Source of the DNA: Dehalococcoidia bacterium
GTDB taxonomy: Bacteria; Chloroflexota; Dehalococcoidia; DSTF01; JACRBR01
NCBI GenBank assembly: GCA_015478665.1
Contig: JADMII010000016.1
Location: 1-57,276 of the forward strand
Reading direction: 5' to 3'
Length of the DNA stretch: 57,276 bases
This document shows, in pieces, positions 1 through 8,268 of this stretch (positions are counted from its first letter, which is position 1; each line of letters starts with the position of its first letter). Under the pieces are notes generated by a model, which saw only the letters and a program-made list of their open reading frames with translations, did not search any database and had not been told where the DNA came from. Position numbers and translations under genes: made by a program.

Positions 1-66
1 ACCGCGAGCAAACCGCGAGCAAACCGCGAGCAAACCGCGAGCAAACCGCGAGCAAACCGCGAGCAA
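1..66. repeat. 11-bp tandem repeat, six copies, at window edge
   Basis: Six perfect head-to-tail copies of ACCGCGAGCAA fill bases 1-66 and then break off. The array may extend to the left of the window. It lies downstream of the ABC transporter ATPase gene, which ends at 137. There are no unique spacers, so it is not a CRISPR array. It could be a slippage-prone minisatellite; no function can be read from it. Confidence 0.9.
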
Positions 67-136
67 CCGCCAGCGCCCGCGGACGAGGCAGCCGGCGTCC
101 CGGCTGGCGTCGAGCGGCGTCGTGCTCCCCGGGGCG

Positions 137-868
137 TCAGCCGCGTCCGCGCATCTGCTCGGGCGAAGCTGACGAAGCCTCCGCGCTGCCCGGCCCGATG
201 ATACGGCCATCGCGCATCGCGACGACGTGGTCCGCGGCGGCGGCGACGTGCGCATCATGCGTGACAAGCACGAGCGTCAAGCCGCGCTCCGCCCGCAGGT
301 CGCGGAAGAGGCCGAGGATGCGGTCGACCGACGCCGAATCGAGGCTGCCGGTCGGTTCATCGGCGAGGACGATCGGCGGCCGGTTCGCCAGCGCCCGCGC
401 GATCGCCAGGCGCTGGCGCTCGCCGCCGGAGAGCCGCGGCGGCTGCACCTTCTGCTTGTCCGCGAGGCCGACCGCCTCGAGCAGCTCGAGCGCGCGCTGC
501 CGCTGCTCGCCGTACGTGAGGCCGGTGCCGAACATCGGGATCTCGATGTTCTCGATGGCGCTGAGGTGCGTGAGGAGATTGTGCAATTGAAAGACGAGGC
601 CAATCTCCTTGCGGCGGAAGCGGTCGTTGCCGGCGGTGCTGAGGTCGCGTCCGTTCACCCGGATCACGCCGGAGTCCGGACGGTCGAGCGCGGCGATCAG
701 GTGCAACAGCGTCGACTTGCCGCAGCCGGAAGGACCGGTGACGGCGACGAATTCGCCACGCGCGACGGACATCGAGACGGAGTCGAGCGCGCGCACGCGG
801 CCGTCGTCGTAGGTCTTGACGACGTCGTTGAGCTGCACGATCGGCGCCTCGGCCGAGCGCTCACTCAT
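137..868 (-). CDS. ABC transporter ATP-binding protein, LolD/MacB type
   Basis: 243-residue nucleotide-binding subunit of a MacB/LolCDE-type exporter; it would couple ATP hydrolysis to the FtsX-like permease encoded just upstream in the transcript. Walker A GPSGCGKST is at residues 45-53, the signature LSGGE at 146-150 and Walker B IVLADEP at 166-172, followed by the VTHD switch histidine. Length and motif order are normal for the family. The ATG lies inside the 3' end of the permease gene (8-base overlap), so the two are translationally coupled. No MacA-like periplasmic adaptor is visible, and the substrate (lipoprotein, peptide or drug) cannot be told. Confidence 0.93.
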   Translation of the reverse strand: MSERSAEAPIVQLNDVVKTYDDGRVRALDSVSMSVARGEFVAVTGPSGCGKSTLLHLIAALDRPDSGVIRVNGRDLSTAGNDRFRRKEIGLVFQLHNLLTHLSAIENIEIPMFGTGLTYGEQRQRALELLEAVGLADKQKVQPPRLSGGERQRLAIARALANRPPIVLADEPTGSLDSASVDRILGLFRDLRAERGLTLVLVTHDAHVAAAADHVVAMRDGRIIGPGSAEASSASPEQMRGRG

Positions 869-1979
869 GCCGCAGCGCGTCCATCGGCACGAGCAGGGCG
901 GCGCGGATCGCCGGGTAGAGCGCGCCGACGAACGCCATGCCGACGGCGAGGCCGAGCGCGCGGCCGAAGATGCCAGCCGGATAGTTGGGCTGGAAGACGC
1001 CGACCAGCGCCGGCACGCGCTGGATCCCCTTGATCGCGATGAAGCCGAGCGCGACGCCGACCGCCGCTCCGACGAGGCTGATCAGCAGCGCCTCCGACAT
1101 GACGAGCGCGATCAGCCGTGCCCGCGTCCAGCCCACCGCGCGCAGCACGCCGAACTCGCGCGTGCGCTCGAACACGGACATCACCATCGTGTTCATGACG
1201 CCGATGGCGCCGATGACGAGCGCCAGGATCGTGATGCCGACGTTCGCCGCGCTGATCAGGCTCAGATTGCGGTCGACTCGCCCGAAGTCCGACTCGGTCT
1301 TCACCGTCGCCATCTCCGGCGAGTCCTTCTCGATCCTCTTGCGAAGGGCAGCGATGTTCGCCCCCGGCTTCGTCTTCACGAAGGCCAGCGTGACGGCGCC
1401 CGGCTTACGCTCGTACCCCTGCAGCGCCGGCAGCGGCAGCATCGACGCCGAGTCACCGAAGACCTGGCCCGTCGAGAAGATGCCGACGACCCTGAAGTTG
1501 TTGCCGTCGATGTTGATCGTGTCCCCCACGCCCTTCTGGAGGTCGCTCGACGCGCGCCAGCCCAGCATCACCTGGTCCGTGGCCGTCGGGCTGTACGCCT
1601 GGCCGCGCAGGATCTGCACGCCGAACGGCGCCAGCTCGTTCGGCTGGATGCCCAGCTCCAGGAAGAAGGGGTGGTTGGCATCGAGCTTCACGGCGGCGAC
1701 GAGGACGCCGACGACGCTATCGACCTGCGGATACGAGCGCAGCGTGTTCACCTGCCCTTCGTCGAGATTGCTGTACAGGACGTCGGATACGCCCTTCTGC
1801 GCGACGGTGAAATCGGCGGTGCCCGTGCGCAGGACGGAGACGGCCGTGCGCCGCAGGCTGTGCGTGAGCACGCCGAGCGCGACGACGGTCATGATGGCGA
1901 TGGCGACGGCGAGGCCCGTGAGGCCGGCGCGCACGCGTCGCGTCATGACATTACGGACGACGAGCGAAAGGAACGACAT
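861..1979 (-). CDS. ABC transporter permease, FtsX/MacB family
   Basis: Membrane subunit of the exporter whose ATPase follows it. An N-terminal membrane segment (about residues 15-38) is followed by a large extracytoplasmic MacB-PCD-like domain (about 40-250) and three C-terminal membrane segments with the FtsX core, including the conserved GVMNTMVMSVFERTREFGVLR-type stretch near residue 265. I place the start at the ATG at 1979 rather than the GTG one codon earlier, because a TAGGAT -10-like box (1991-1986) ends exactly 6 bases before it, matching the leaderless pattern seen elsewhere in the window. The substrate is unknown. Confidence 0.92.
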   Translation of the reverse strand: MSFLSLVVRNVMTRRVRAGLTGLAVAIAIMTVVALGVLTHSLRRTAVSVLRTGTADFTVAQKGVSDVLYSNLDEGQVNTLRSYPQVDSVVGVLVAAVKLDANHPFFLELGIQPNELAPFGVQILRGQAYSPTATDQVMLGWRASSDLQKGVGDTINIDGNNFRVVGIFSTGQVFGDSASMLPLPALQGYERKPGAVTLAFVKTKPGANIAALRKRIEKDSPEMATVKTESDFGRVDRNLSLISAANVGITILALVIGAIGVMNTMVMSVFERTREFGVLRAVGWTRARLIALVMSEALLISLVGAAVGVALGFIAIKGIQRVPALVGVFQPNYPAGIFGRALGLAVGMAFVGALYPAIRAALLVPMDALRHE

Positions 1980-2008
1980 CACCGCATCCTAACCCGCCGG
2001 CTGCCCAC

Positions 2009-2500
2009 TCACGATGCCCCGGACGTCGCCGCGGACTCGCGTACGGCGACGCCGCTGGTGGTCGTGCCGTCCTCGTCGTCCGTCACTTCGTAGCGCACCA
2101 CGAACGCGACGCCCGGATGCAGCATGGCGAAGACGGGGCAGTAGCGCGTCATCGAGAGCTGGAGCGCACGGGCGACGTTCGCCGCGGCGAGCGCGTTGCC
2201 GTGGAGCTGGTGTGTGAGGGCGATCTGCGTCAGAACGCGCGGATGCTCGGCAGCGCGCTCGCCCTCGGCGTGGATGTCGTAGCCGGCGACGTGCTGGCGC
2301 ATCTTGCGGAGGATGGAAACGGCGTCCATCGCCATGCAGCCGGCGGCGGCCGTGAGCACGAGCTCGACGGGCGTCGCCGCCGCATCCGTGCCGCCGCTCG
2401 CCGATCCAGCGTCGAGGCCGACGTCGTGGCCGCTGCCGGTCGTCGCCGTGAAGCGCATGCCTTCGATCAGGCGCAGGTCCGCTCGTGTCGTCGTCGCCAT
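2009..2500 (-). CDS. OsmC family peroxiredoxin-like protein
   Basis: 163-residue OsmC/Ohr-fold protein, a class that reduces organic hydroperoxides with a pair of cysteines. The two expected cysteines are present at C55 (AAGCMAMD) and C121 (RYCPV), with the TPVELVL helix that precedes the first one. The start at 2500 is supported by a GGAGG site about 7 bases upstream; a longer reading from 2557 has no such support. The C-terminal tail after the last strand is Thr/Ser-rich. It stands alone, with the ABC exporter downstream on the same strand and the DUF2344 gene divergent. Confidence 0.9.
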   Translation of the reverse strand: MATTTRADLRLIEGMRFTATTGSGHDVGLDAGSASGGTDAAATPVELVLTAAAGCMAMDAVSILRKMRQHVAGYDIHAEGERAAEHPRVLTQIALTHQLHGNALAAANVARALQLSMTRYCPVFAMLHPGVAFVVRYEVTDDEDGTTTSGVAVRESAATSGAS

Positions 2501-2670
2501 CCGCCATCCTCCATCGCGCTGCCTTCCCACATGATACGTGGCGCCGGCCGAACGCACGGCGACCGGCCTCCCGGGCGGGCGTGCCGCAGCCGGATGCGAC
2601 AGAATGGATGCGCGCGAGACGGGCGATGCGTGCCGGCCCAGAGGGCGAACAACGGAGCGGACAGGTCACG

Positions 2671-3366
2671 ATGAAGATCCAGCGACTGCGCGTCACGTTC
2701 AGCCGCGGCGACGAGCTGAAGTACATCACGCACCTGGACCTGATGCGGTTCTGGGAACGGGCGCTGCGGCGGGCGGCGCTGCCCGTCGCGTACTCCGAGG
2801 GCTTCACGCCGCACGCGCAGATCTCGCTGGCGGCGCCGCTCGCCGTGGGCACGACGAGCGAGGGCGAGCTGATGGATGTCTTCCTCAGCCAGCGCGTGAC
2901 ACCGAAGCGCTTCCTGGCCGACGCCGCGACGCAGTTGCCGGCCGGCATCCGGCTGCTCGCGGCGCACGAGGTGGGCCTCGCGCTGCCGGCGGTGCAGGCG
3001 GACGTGCGCTTCGCCGAGTACGAGGTCGATGTGCCGGATAGCAGCGTCGACGCGGCGTCCGCGGCGGCGGAGCGCTTCCTCGCCGCCGAGACGGTGCCCT
3101 GGGAGCACAAGCGCGAAGACGAGGTGCGCTCGTACGACATCCGGCGGCTGGTCGATGCGATTCGCGTCGTCGGGCCCTCGGCGGCCGGCGGCGTGCGGCT
3201 GCGCCTGCGGCTGCGTTCGGACAGCCAGGGCGCCGGACGGCCGGAGCAGGTCGTCGCGGCATTGGGGCTGCCGGCGCCGGCGCGCGTCCATCGCACGAAG
3301 CTGGTGCTGGCCGAGCGCTCACCGGCGCGCACGGCGTGGCGCACGAAGGGCAGGTTCGCCGGCTGA
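2671..3366 (+). CDS. TIGR03936 family protein (DUF2344, radical-SAM-linked)
   Basis: 231-residue protein of the DUF2344/TIGR03936 family, whose members are normally fused or adjacent to a B12-binding radical SAM protein and are inferred to act in RNA modification. The family signature is visible at the N-terminus: LRVTFSRGDELKYITHLDL, then FWERALRRAALPVAYSEGF and PHAQISLAAPL. The ATG at 2671 gives the usual N-terminus; a weak purine-rich site precedes it. The stop overlaps the start of the phosphatase gene (TGATG), so they form an operon. The usual radical SAM partner is not in this window, so the gene appears detached from it. Confidence 0.88.
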   Translation: MKIQRLRVTFSRGDELKYITHLDLMRFWERALRRAALPVAYSEGFTPHAQISLAAPLAVGTTSEGELMDVFLSQRVTPKRFLADAATQLPAGIRLLAAHEVGLALPAVQADVRFAEYEVDVPDSSVDAASAAAERFLAAETVPWEHKREDEVRSYDIRRLVDAIRVVGPSAAGGVRLRLRLRSDSQGAGRPEQVVAALGLPAPARVHRTKLVLAERSPARTAWRTKGRFAG

Positions 3367-4019
3367 TGCGGCTGATCTTCATACGCCACGGCGAGACCGA
3401 ACACAATCGCGGCCAACTGACCCTCGGGCGCGCCGACGTGCCGTTGAACGAGCGTGGGCGACGTCAGGCGGAAGCGGTGGCGGCGTCGTTCACGGTCGCG
3501 CCGGACGCGATCTACAGCAGTCCACTGACCCGCGCCACCGAGACTGCCAGCCGGATCGCCGCGGCGACCGACGTCCCCGTGACGATCGAGCCGGCGTTGA
3601 TCGAGATGGACGTCGGCGAGATGGAGCATCTGACCGCTGCCGAGCTTCGCGAGCGCTATCCGGAGTTCCTCGCCATCTGGCTCTCGCCGGCGTGCGCCGG
3701 GGCCGGGGCGCGGATGCCGGGCGGCGAGACGCTGACGGAGGTGCAGCGCCGCGCCTGGGACGCGGTCGAGCGGATGCGGGCGGCGCACCCGGACGAGACG
3801 GTGGTCGCCGTCACGCACAACTTCGTCATCCTGACGGCGCTGTGCGCGGCGCTCGGTCTGCCGCTGGCGAACTTCCGCCGGCTGCGGCAATCGCTCGCCG
3901 CCCGCACCGTGCTGGAGGTGCGCGAGTCCGGGTCCACCCTGCTGCAACTCAACGACCTCGCGCATCTCGTGGCGGCCGGAGTGGCCGATGATCCGTCCAG
4001 AAGGGAGGGCCGCGCATGA
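3366..4019 (+). CDS. Histidine phosphatase family protein
   Basis: 217-residue member of the phosphoglycerate-mutase-like histidine phosphatase branch. The phospho-accepting RHGE is at residues 7-10 (LIFIRHGETEHN), followed by LTLGRADVPLNERGRRQA, the SSPLTRATETA helix and the second catalytic histidine in VAVTHNF. The substrate could be a phosphosugar, a cobalamin intermediate (CobC-like) or a nucleotide; nothing here decides between them. It starts inside the stop codon of the DUF2344 gene and ends in a 4-base overlap with the next gene, so three genes are likely translated from one message. Confidence 0.92.
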   Translation: MRLIFIRHGETEHNRGQLTLGRADVPLNERGRRQAEAVAASFTVAPDAIYSSPLTRATETASRIAAATDVPVTIEPALIEMDVGEMEHLTAAELRERYPEFLAIWLSPACAGAGARMPGGETLTEVQRRAWDAVERMRAAHPDETVVAVTHNFVILTALCAALGLPLANFRRLRQSLAARTVLEVRESGSTLLQLNDLAHLVAAGVADDPSRREGRA

Positions 4020-4315
4020 ATGACGCCCAGACCGCGGGTCACGGACCCGACTACGCAGACCGCAAGGCGACCGACGTCCGGATCTTCACGCCTGCCGGCG
4101 TCGTCGAAGGGAAGTTCCACCACGCACCCGGGGTGCGGCTGAGCGACTACCTGCGCAACGCCGCGTCGAGCGAGCGCTACCCGATGCTGACCGACGTGAC
4201 GGTACGCGCACTCGACGGCGCGGCGGACGCGGTGCCGCAGACGGCGCCGTTCATCCTCATCAGCAGCGCGCACGCGAACATGATCGTGCCGATCGAGGAG
4301 CCGGCCGCGGCGTAG
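4016..4315 (+). CDS. Small conserved-looking hypothetical protein
   Basis: 99-residue soluble protein, not recognised. It begins with a polar stretch, then a compact domain with the strands DVRIFTPAGVVEGKFHHAPG and FILISSAHANMIVPIEEP around a helix LSDYLRNAASSERYPML. There are no cysteines, signal peptide or membrane segment. The ATG overlaps the phosphatase stop (ATGA), so it is the last gene of a three-gene operon. The small beta-rich fold beside a phosphatase suggests an accessory role, but this is inference only. Confidence 0.75.
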   Translation: MNDAQTAGHGPDYADRKATDVRIFTPAGVVEGKFHHAPGVRLSDYLRNAASSERYPMLTDVTVRALDGAADAVPQTAPFILISSAHANMIVPIEEPAAA

Positions 4316-4727
4316 GCGTCCGACGGTCGGTCACCGTCCCTCAGCATGATCTGCGGCAGCGCCGTTGCGTGCGCGCGCGTCCTCAGACGTCCGTCCCGCG
4401 ACCTCCGGGATCCGATCTCGCTCCCCCTGCCTCGATGGACGGTGACCTTCGCCGGCCAGCGAGTACGCGTCGGAAGTCCCCGAAGGCGCATGTCGAAGTG
4501 GTGGATTGGGGAGCTGCGAATGCCCGAAAGTGGCTCTCGATGACCTGAGAGAACGCCTGGTGCCACCGTCTCGGGCAGGCTGCTCGCCTCTCTGTCGCCG
4601 GGTTCAGCGACTACCGCACCGCATGGCCTTACGCGTCCCGCTGGCCGACCGGCTGCTTGACCCACGCGCGCCCACCCGACACGATTCCGCCTGATACCCA
4701 CTGCCGCATAGACTCGAAAGAGGCCGC
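4316..4727. other. Intergenic gap with no gene seen
   Basis: About 410 bases between the phosphatase operon and the CoA-transferase gene. Reading both strands gives no recognisable protein or RNA. A short hairpin (GACGGT / ACCGTC around 4320-4340) just after the operon could help end transcription but lacks a T-tract. Confidence 0.5.
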
Positions 4728-5909
4728 ATGCTGCCGCTCGAAGGCATCAAGATCCTCGACCTCTCCCGCCTCGCGCCGGGGCCGTTCTGCTCGATGATGC
4801 TCGGCGACCTTGGCGCCGACGTGCTGCTCGTCGAAGCGCCGGCCGACGGCAAGCTGGCGCCGGCGCTCGGGCCTCGCGGCGGCGACGCGGAGAAGGCCGC
4901 GGCGTACAACATGATGGGCCGCAACAAGCGCAGCATCGTGCTGAACCTGCGCGAGCCGGATGCGCGGGAGATCTTCTACCAGCTGGCGGACGGCGCCGAT
5001 GTCGTGCTCGAAGGCTTCCGCCCCGGCGTCGTGAACCGGCTCGGCGTCGACTACGACACGCTGAAGCAACGCAATCCCCGCCTCATCTACTGCTCGCTCT
5101 CTGGTTATGGCCAGACGGGGCCGTACAGCCAGATGGTCGGGCACGACATCACCTACATCTCCATCGGCGGCGCGCTCGGGATGATCGGCTGGCCCGACCA
5201 GCCGCCGGCGATCCCGATGAACATCATCGCCGACTTCGCCGGCGGCGGCATGCACGCGGCGTACGGCATCCTGGCGGCGCTCATCGCCCGCGAGCGGACG
5301 GCCTGCGGCCAGTACGTCGATATCGCGATGTCGGACGGCGTCCTGTACCTGCTCGCCAGCGTCGCCGGCGGCGTGCTCGCCGGCGGCGCCTCGCCGGGGC
5401 GCGGCGCCACGGTGCTGAACGGCTCGGTGCCGCACTACAACGTCTACCAGTGCGGCGACGGCGGCTGGATCAGCCTCGGCGCGCTGGAGCCGCACTTCTT
5501 CGTCAACCTCTGCAAGGTGATGGGGCGCGAGGACTTCATCCCGCATCAGTACGACCCCTCGACGCGCGCGGAGATCGCGCTGCACTTCAAGAAGCAGTTC
5601 CTCACGAAGACGCGCGACGAATGGTTCGACGTCCTCAAGCAGACCGACATCTGCGCGGCGCCCGTGTACTCGCTCGAGGAGGCGCTGCGCGACCCGCACA
5701 ACCTGGCGCGCCAGATGGTCGTCGACGTCCCCCACCCGACGCTCGGCAGCGTCCGGCACATCGGCATCGGCACGAAACTCTCGGATACGCCGGGCGAGGT
5801 GCGGACGACGGCGCCGCTCGCCGGACAGCACACCGACGACGTCCTCCACGCCCTGGGGTACGGTTCGGAGGCGGTCCGCGACCTGCGATCGCGGGGCATC
5901 GTGGGCTGA
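4728..5909 (+). CDS. CaiB/BaiF family (class III) CoA-transferase
   Basis: 393-residue family III CoA-transferase or acyl-CoA racemase-like protein. It would move CoA between carboxylic acids or, as in AMACR, epimerise a 2-methylacyl-CoA. Visible hallmarks are LPLEGIKILDLSRLAPGPF at the N-terminus, GADVLLVE, the NKRSIVLNLREP strand, VVLEGFRPG, SGYGQTGPY, GHD at 138-140 and ADFAGGGM. A GAAAGAGG site sits about 6 bases before the ATG. Length is normal. It stands alone, but enoyl-CoA hydratase and SDR genes near 50-54 kb suggest the organism degrades acyl-CoA compounds. The substrate is unknown. Confidence 0.93.
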   Translation: MLPLEGIKILDLSRLAPGPFCSMMLGDLGADVLLVEAPADGKLAPALGPRGGDAEKAAAYNMMGRNKRSIVLNLREPDAREIFYQLADGADVVLEGFRPGVVNRLGVDYDTLKQRNPRLIYCSLSGYGQTGPYSQMVGHDITYISIGGALGMIGWPDQPPAIPMNIIADFAGGGMHAAYGILAALIARERTACGQYVDIAMSDGVLYLLASVAGGVLAGGASPGRGATVLNGSVPHYNVYQCGDGGWISLGALEPHFFVNLCKVMGREDFIPHQYDPSTRAEIALHFKKQFLTKTRDEWFDVLKQTDICAAPVYSLEEALRDPHNLARQMVVDVPHPTLGSVRHIGIGTKLSDTPGEVRTTAPLAGQHTDDVLHALGYGSEAVRDLRSRGIVG

Positions 5910-6014
5910 CCGGCGCCGGCGCGGCGGCAGGCCGCGCCGCCTCATCGGCCGGTCCATATTGTCGCCCTCCCGTCTCCGTCGGCGGGGAGTCGAAGGCGGC
6001 GGTACGATGGCGAG

Positions 6015-6560
6015 ATGAGGGATCTCCGGCGGGCGATGCTGTACGCGCTCGTGGCGCTGGCCATCGGCGGCTGCGCATCGGCTTCCGCACCTGCGGACGG
6101 CGGCAGCGTGCGGCCGCGCGGGAGCGTGCAGGCGACGCCGAGCGCGCCGAACCCGGGCCTGGCGCGGACGAGTCTCCGCGTCGGCGGCACGACGATCCCG
6201 GTCGAGCTGGCGGACACGGACGCCACGCGCGCGCAGGGCCTCTCCGACCGCGAGTCCCTGGCGCAGGACGCCGGGATGCTCTTCGACATGGGCGCGGTGA
6301 CATCGCCGACCTTCTGGATGAAGGGGATGCGCTTCCCACTGGATCTCGTCTGGATCGGCGAGGACAAGCGGGTCGTCGGCGTGACGCCGGACGTGCGGCC
6401 GCAGCCAGGCGTCGCCGACAGCGGGCTGACGCTGTACCCGCCGCCGTCGCCCATCCGCTACGTGCTCGAGGTCAACGCAGGGGCCGCGCGTCGTCTCGGT
6501 CTGGGGACCGGCGTCTCGGTCGAGTTCGCGCTGCCGTCGCCTACGCCGGCAGGGCGCTGA
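6015..6560 (+). CDS. DUF192 domain lipoprotein
   Basis: 181-residue secreted protein with a lipoprotein signal: basic start, hydrophobic segment and IGGC with C20 as the likely lipidated residue. After a low-complexity spacer (about 21-50) comes a DUF192 domain (about 55-178) with the family elements ELADTDATRAQGLSDRESL, GMLFDMG and FWMKGMRFPLDLVWI. The function of DUF192 is not established. A TACGAT box at 6003-6008 ends 6 bases before the ATG with no Shine-Dalgarno site, so the transcript is probably leaderless. The last 20 bases overlap the convergent GDPD gene. Confidence 0.9.
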   Translation: MRDLRRAMLYALVALAIGGCASASAPADGGSVRPRGSVQATPSAPNPGLARTSLRVGGTTIPVELADTDATRAQGLSDRESLAQDAGMLFDMGAVTSPTFWMKGMRFPLDLVWIGEDKRVVGVTPDVRPQPGVADSGLTLYPPPSPIRYVLEVNAGAARRLGLGTGVSVEFALPSPTPAGR

Positions 6561-7491
6561 GCAGCTGCTCCCAGGCGGGCGTCGTGTTCGTTGTGATGCG
6601 GGCGATGCCGGCGGCGGCGAGCTGTCCGTGCGCGTCGCGGGCGCCGTCGTCTGCGGCATCGAGCGTCCAGACGTTGGCGTCGATGCCGCGTCGGCGGAGC
6701 CAGGAGGCGACGTCGAAGCCATCGTCGAGCATCTGCAGCACGAGGCGATAGTCGATGAACCACTCCCGCGCGGCCGGCGCCTGCTGCGCGAGCGCCTCCA
6801 TGCGCGCTTCGAGGTATGCGGCGGACGGTTCGATGGCGCCGAACGCCAGCGGGTGGTCGTCGCGGTAGCCGTAGGCGCCGGTGGTGCGCGGCAGGAACAC
6901 GCTCGCTCCCTCAGCCTTCGTATCGATGTAGAGGCCGGGATCGAAGCCGATGGCGAGCGCCGGCTCGGCGGCGTGCAGGAGGCGCAGGTTCCAGTCCTGC
7001 CCGGTCGAGACGATGACGCGCTCTCGTACCGGCGCGACGGCGCGAAGCAGCGCGTCGATGCGGTCCCGGGTCAGCGGACGCCAGTCCTTCAGGTCGAGCT
7101 GGATCTCGGTGCGACCCCCGGCCGCCAGCGCGGCGACTTCGGAGAGCAGCGGCGGCCGGTCGCGCGGGTCGTGGCGGAAGCGCGCCGCGCGCACGGCGTC
7201 GGGCGTGACGGCGCCGACCGAGCCGGCGGCGTCAGTGCGGCGCTCGAGTCGGCGGTCATGGGTGACGATGTAGTCGTCGCCGGCGAGCGAGTGGATGTCG
7301 ATCTCGATGCGCCCGACCCCTGCATCGAGGCATTCGCGGATGGCGGCGAAGGTGTTCGGCCGGAGGGCGCCGGAGAGCACTGCCATATGGGTGACGAACG
7401 CCGGCGCCGGCGTGCGGGCGATGCTGATGGCGGTGCGTGCGGCGCGCGTGTGAGGTGTATTGGGCGCGAGGTCGCCGGGCGTGAGACTCAC
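6541..7491 (-). CDS. Glycerophosphodiester phosphodiesterase-like protein
   Basis: 316-residue TIM-barrel protein of the GDPD family, which hydrolyses glycerophosphodiesters to glycerol-3-phosphate and an alcohol. The NT of the first motif (RPNTFAAI), the metal-binding EID (RIEIDIHS) and the HD (IVTHD) are present, and a C-terminal VWTLD strand matches family members. The usual HRG after the first strand reads HMA here, so activity may be altered. I choose the GTG at 7491 because a TACCAT box (7503-7498) ends 6 bases before it, the spacing seen at other leaderless genes here. It shares 20 bases with the convergent DUF192 gene. Confidence 0.85.
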   Translation of the reverse strand: MSLTPGDLAPNTPHTRAARTAISIARTPAPAFVTHMAVLSGALRPNTFAAIRECLDAGVGRIEIDIHSLAGDDYIVTHDRRLERRTDAAGSVGAVTPDAVRAARFRHDPRDRPPLLSEVAALAAGGRTEIQLDLKDWRPLTRDRIDALLRAVAPVRERVIVSTGQDWNLRLLHAAEPALAIGFDPGLYIDTKAEGASVFLPRTTGAYGYRDDHPLAFGAIEPSAAYLEARMEALAQQAPAAREWFIDYRLVLQMLDDGFDVASWLRRRGIDANVWTLDAADDGARDAHGQLAAAGIARITTNTTPAWEQLLSALPA

Positions 7492-7737
7492 GGTCACATG
7501 GTATCAGGAATCGATATGGATTCGTGACGTAGCGGAGACGTTCGCGGCGTCGCGCGCGATGACATGGATGCGGCGTCCGGGCGTCGGCGCGTGGCGTACG
7601 CGCTCAACGCGCTCACGACGGCCATGCGATGCCGCGTGCACCGTGACGACGGGCAGATGACTGCGTCTGCGCTCGTGACGGCGCTGCGACCCTCGTCGCG
7701 GTGCCGGGGCGCGCGGTCCGAAGAGAGCAGCGGACGG

Positions 7738-7825
7738 CGGAGGGGGTGGGATTCGAACCCACGGTCGCTTTTGACACGACAACCGTTTTCAAGACGGTCT
7801 CCTTCAACCACTCGGACACCCCTCC
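7738..7825 (-). tRNA. tRNA-Ser (anticodon TGA)
   Basis: An 88-nt cloverleaf with the long variable arm of serine tRNAs. The acceptor stem GGAGGGG pairs with CCCCTCC, the D-arm is GTCCGAGTGGTTGAAGG, the anticodon loop CTTGAAA carries TGA, and the T-loop is TTCGAAT closed by GTGGG/CCCAC. The discriminator is G. The next three bases read CCG, so the 3' CCA is not encoded. Confidence 0.97.
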
Positions 7826-8046
7826 GTGGGCTGGCTGCCGGGCGGTGGGAGCCAGGGCGGTCGGTCTCCGTCGCTCGCGCCTCGACGGCAGTGTAACCGG
7901 CGGTCATCGTCTGGGACGTGCGGCGCCGGAGCAGGGGAAGTGGAGATCGGAGGTCGGATGCCGAGAGGGGCCGGGTGGTCCACCGGCGGTCGTCGGGATT
8001 GCGGCCGCGGGCCGCGGCCACGGCGGCGCCAGCGCGTCGCGTCCGC
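7826..8046. other. Intergenic gap with no gene seen
   Basis: Upstream of tRNA-Ser and before the promoter-like TAGGAT at 8047-8052. No protein, RNA or repeat is recognised on either strand. Confidence 0.4.
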
Positions 8047-8061
8047 TAGGATGACGCCGCT

Positions 8062-8268
8062 GTGAACGCTGATCTGCACGCCGCCGCCTGCTCATCGTCC
8101 CCGGAGGGCGCGGTCAACCGGCGCTCCGCCATCACCGCCGCAATCGAAGCGCCGCGGCCCGCCGGTCACCCCCTGAGGTCTGTTGTCTGTCGTCCCTTGT
8201 CGCTCGTCGCCCCGAAGGCCTGCGGGCGAACGGGCAGCGCGCACGACCGCGCGACGCGCCCGGCATGA
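8062..8268 (+). CDS. Possible 68-residue leader ORF before the glycosyltransferase
   Basis: A GTG-initiated frame begins 9 bases after a TAGGAT box (8047-8052), resembling the leaderless starts in the window. It ends in TGA overlapping the glycosyltransferase ATG (ATGA at 8265-8268). The protein is Ala/Arg/Pro-rich with no recognisable domain, so it may be a chance frame in GC-rich DNA. If real, it would couple translation into the glycosyltransferase gene, which otherwise has no clear ribosome-binding site. Confidence 0.25.
   Translation: MNADLHAAACSSSPEGAVNRRSAITAAIEAPRPAGHPLRSVVCRPLSLVAPKACGRTGSAHDRATRPA

Noticed and set aside
1-66. CRISPR-like array
   Set aside because: The units are only 11 bases and directly abut, with no spacers and no cas genes.
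4500-4620. T-box-like leader before the CoA-transferase gene
   Set aside because: GAGAGAACGCC and GGTGCCACCG fragments are suggestive, but the T-box core and antiterminator are missing and the downstream gene is not an expected target.
4177-4701. 174-residue minus-strand frame in the 4.3-4.7 kb gap
   Set aside because: It runs antisense over the 4016-4315 gene and has no domain, start signal or plausible composition.
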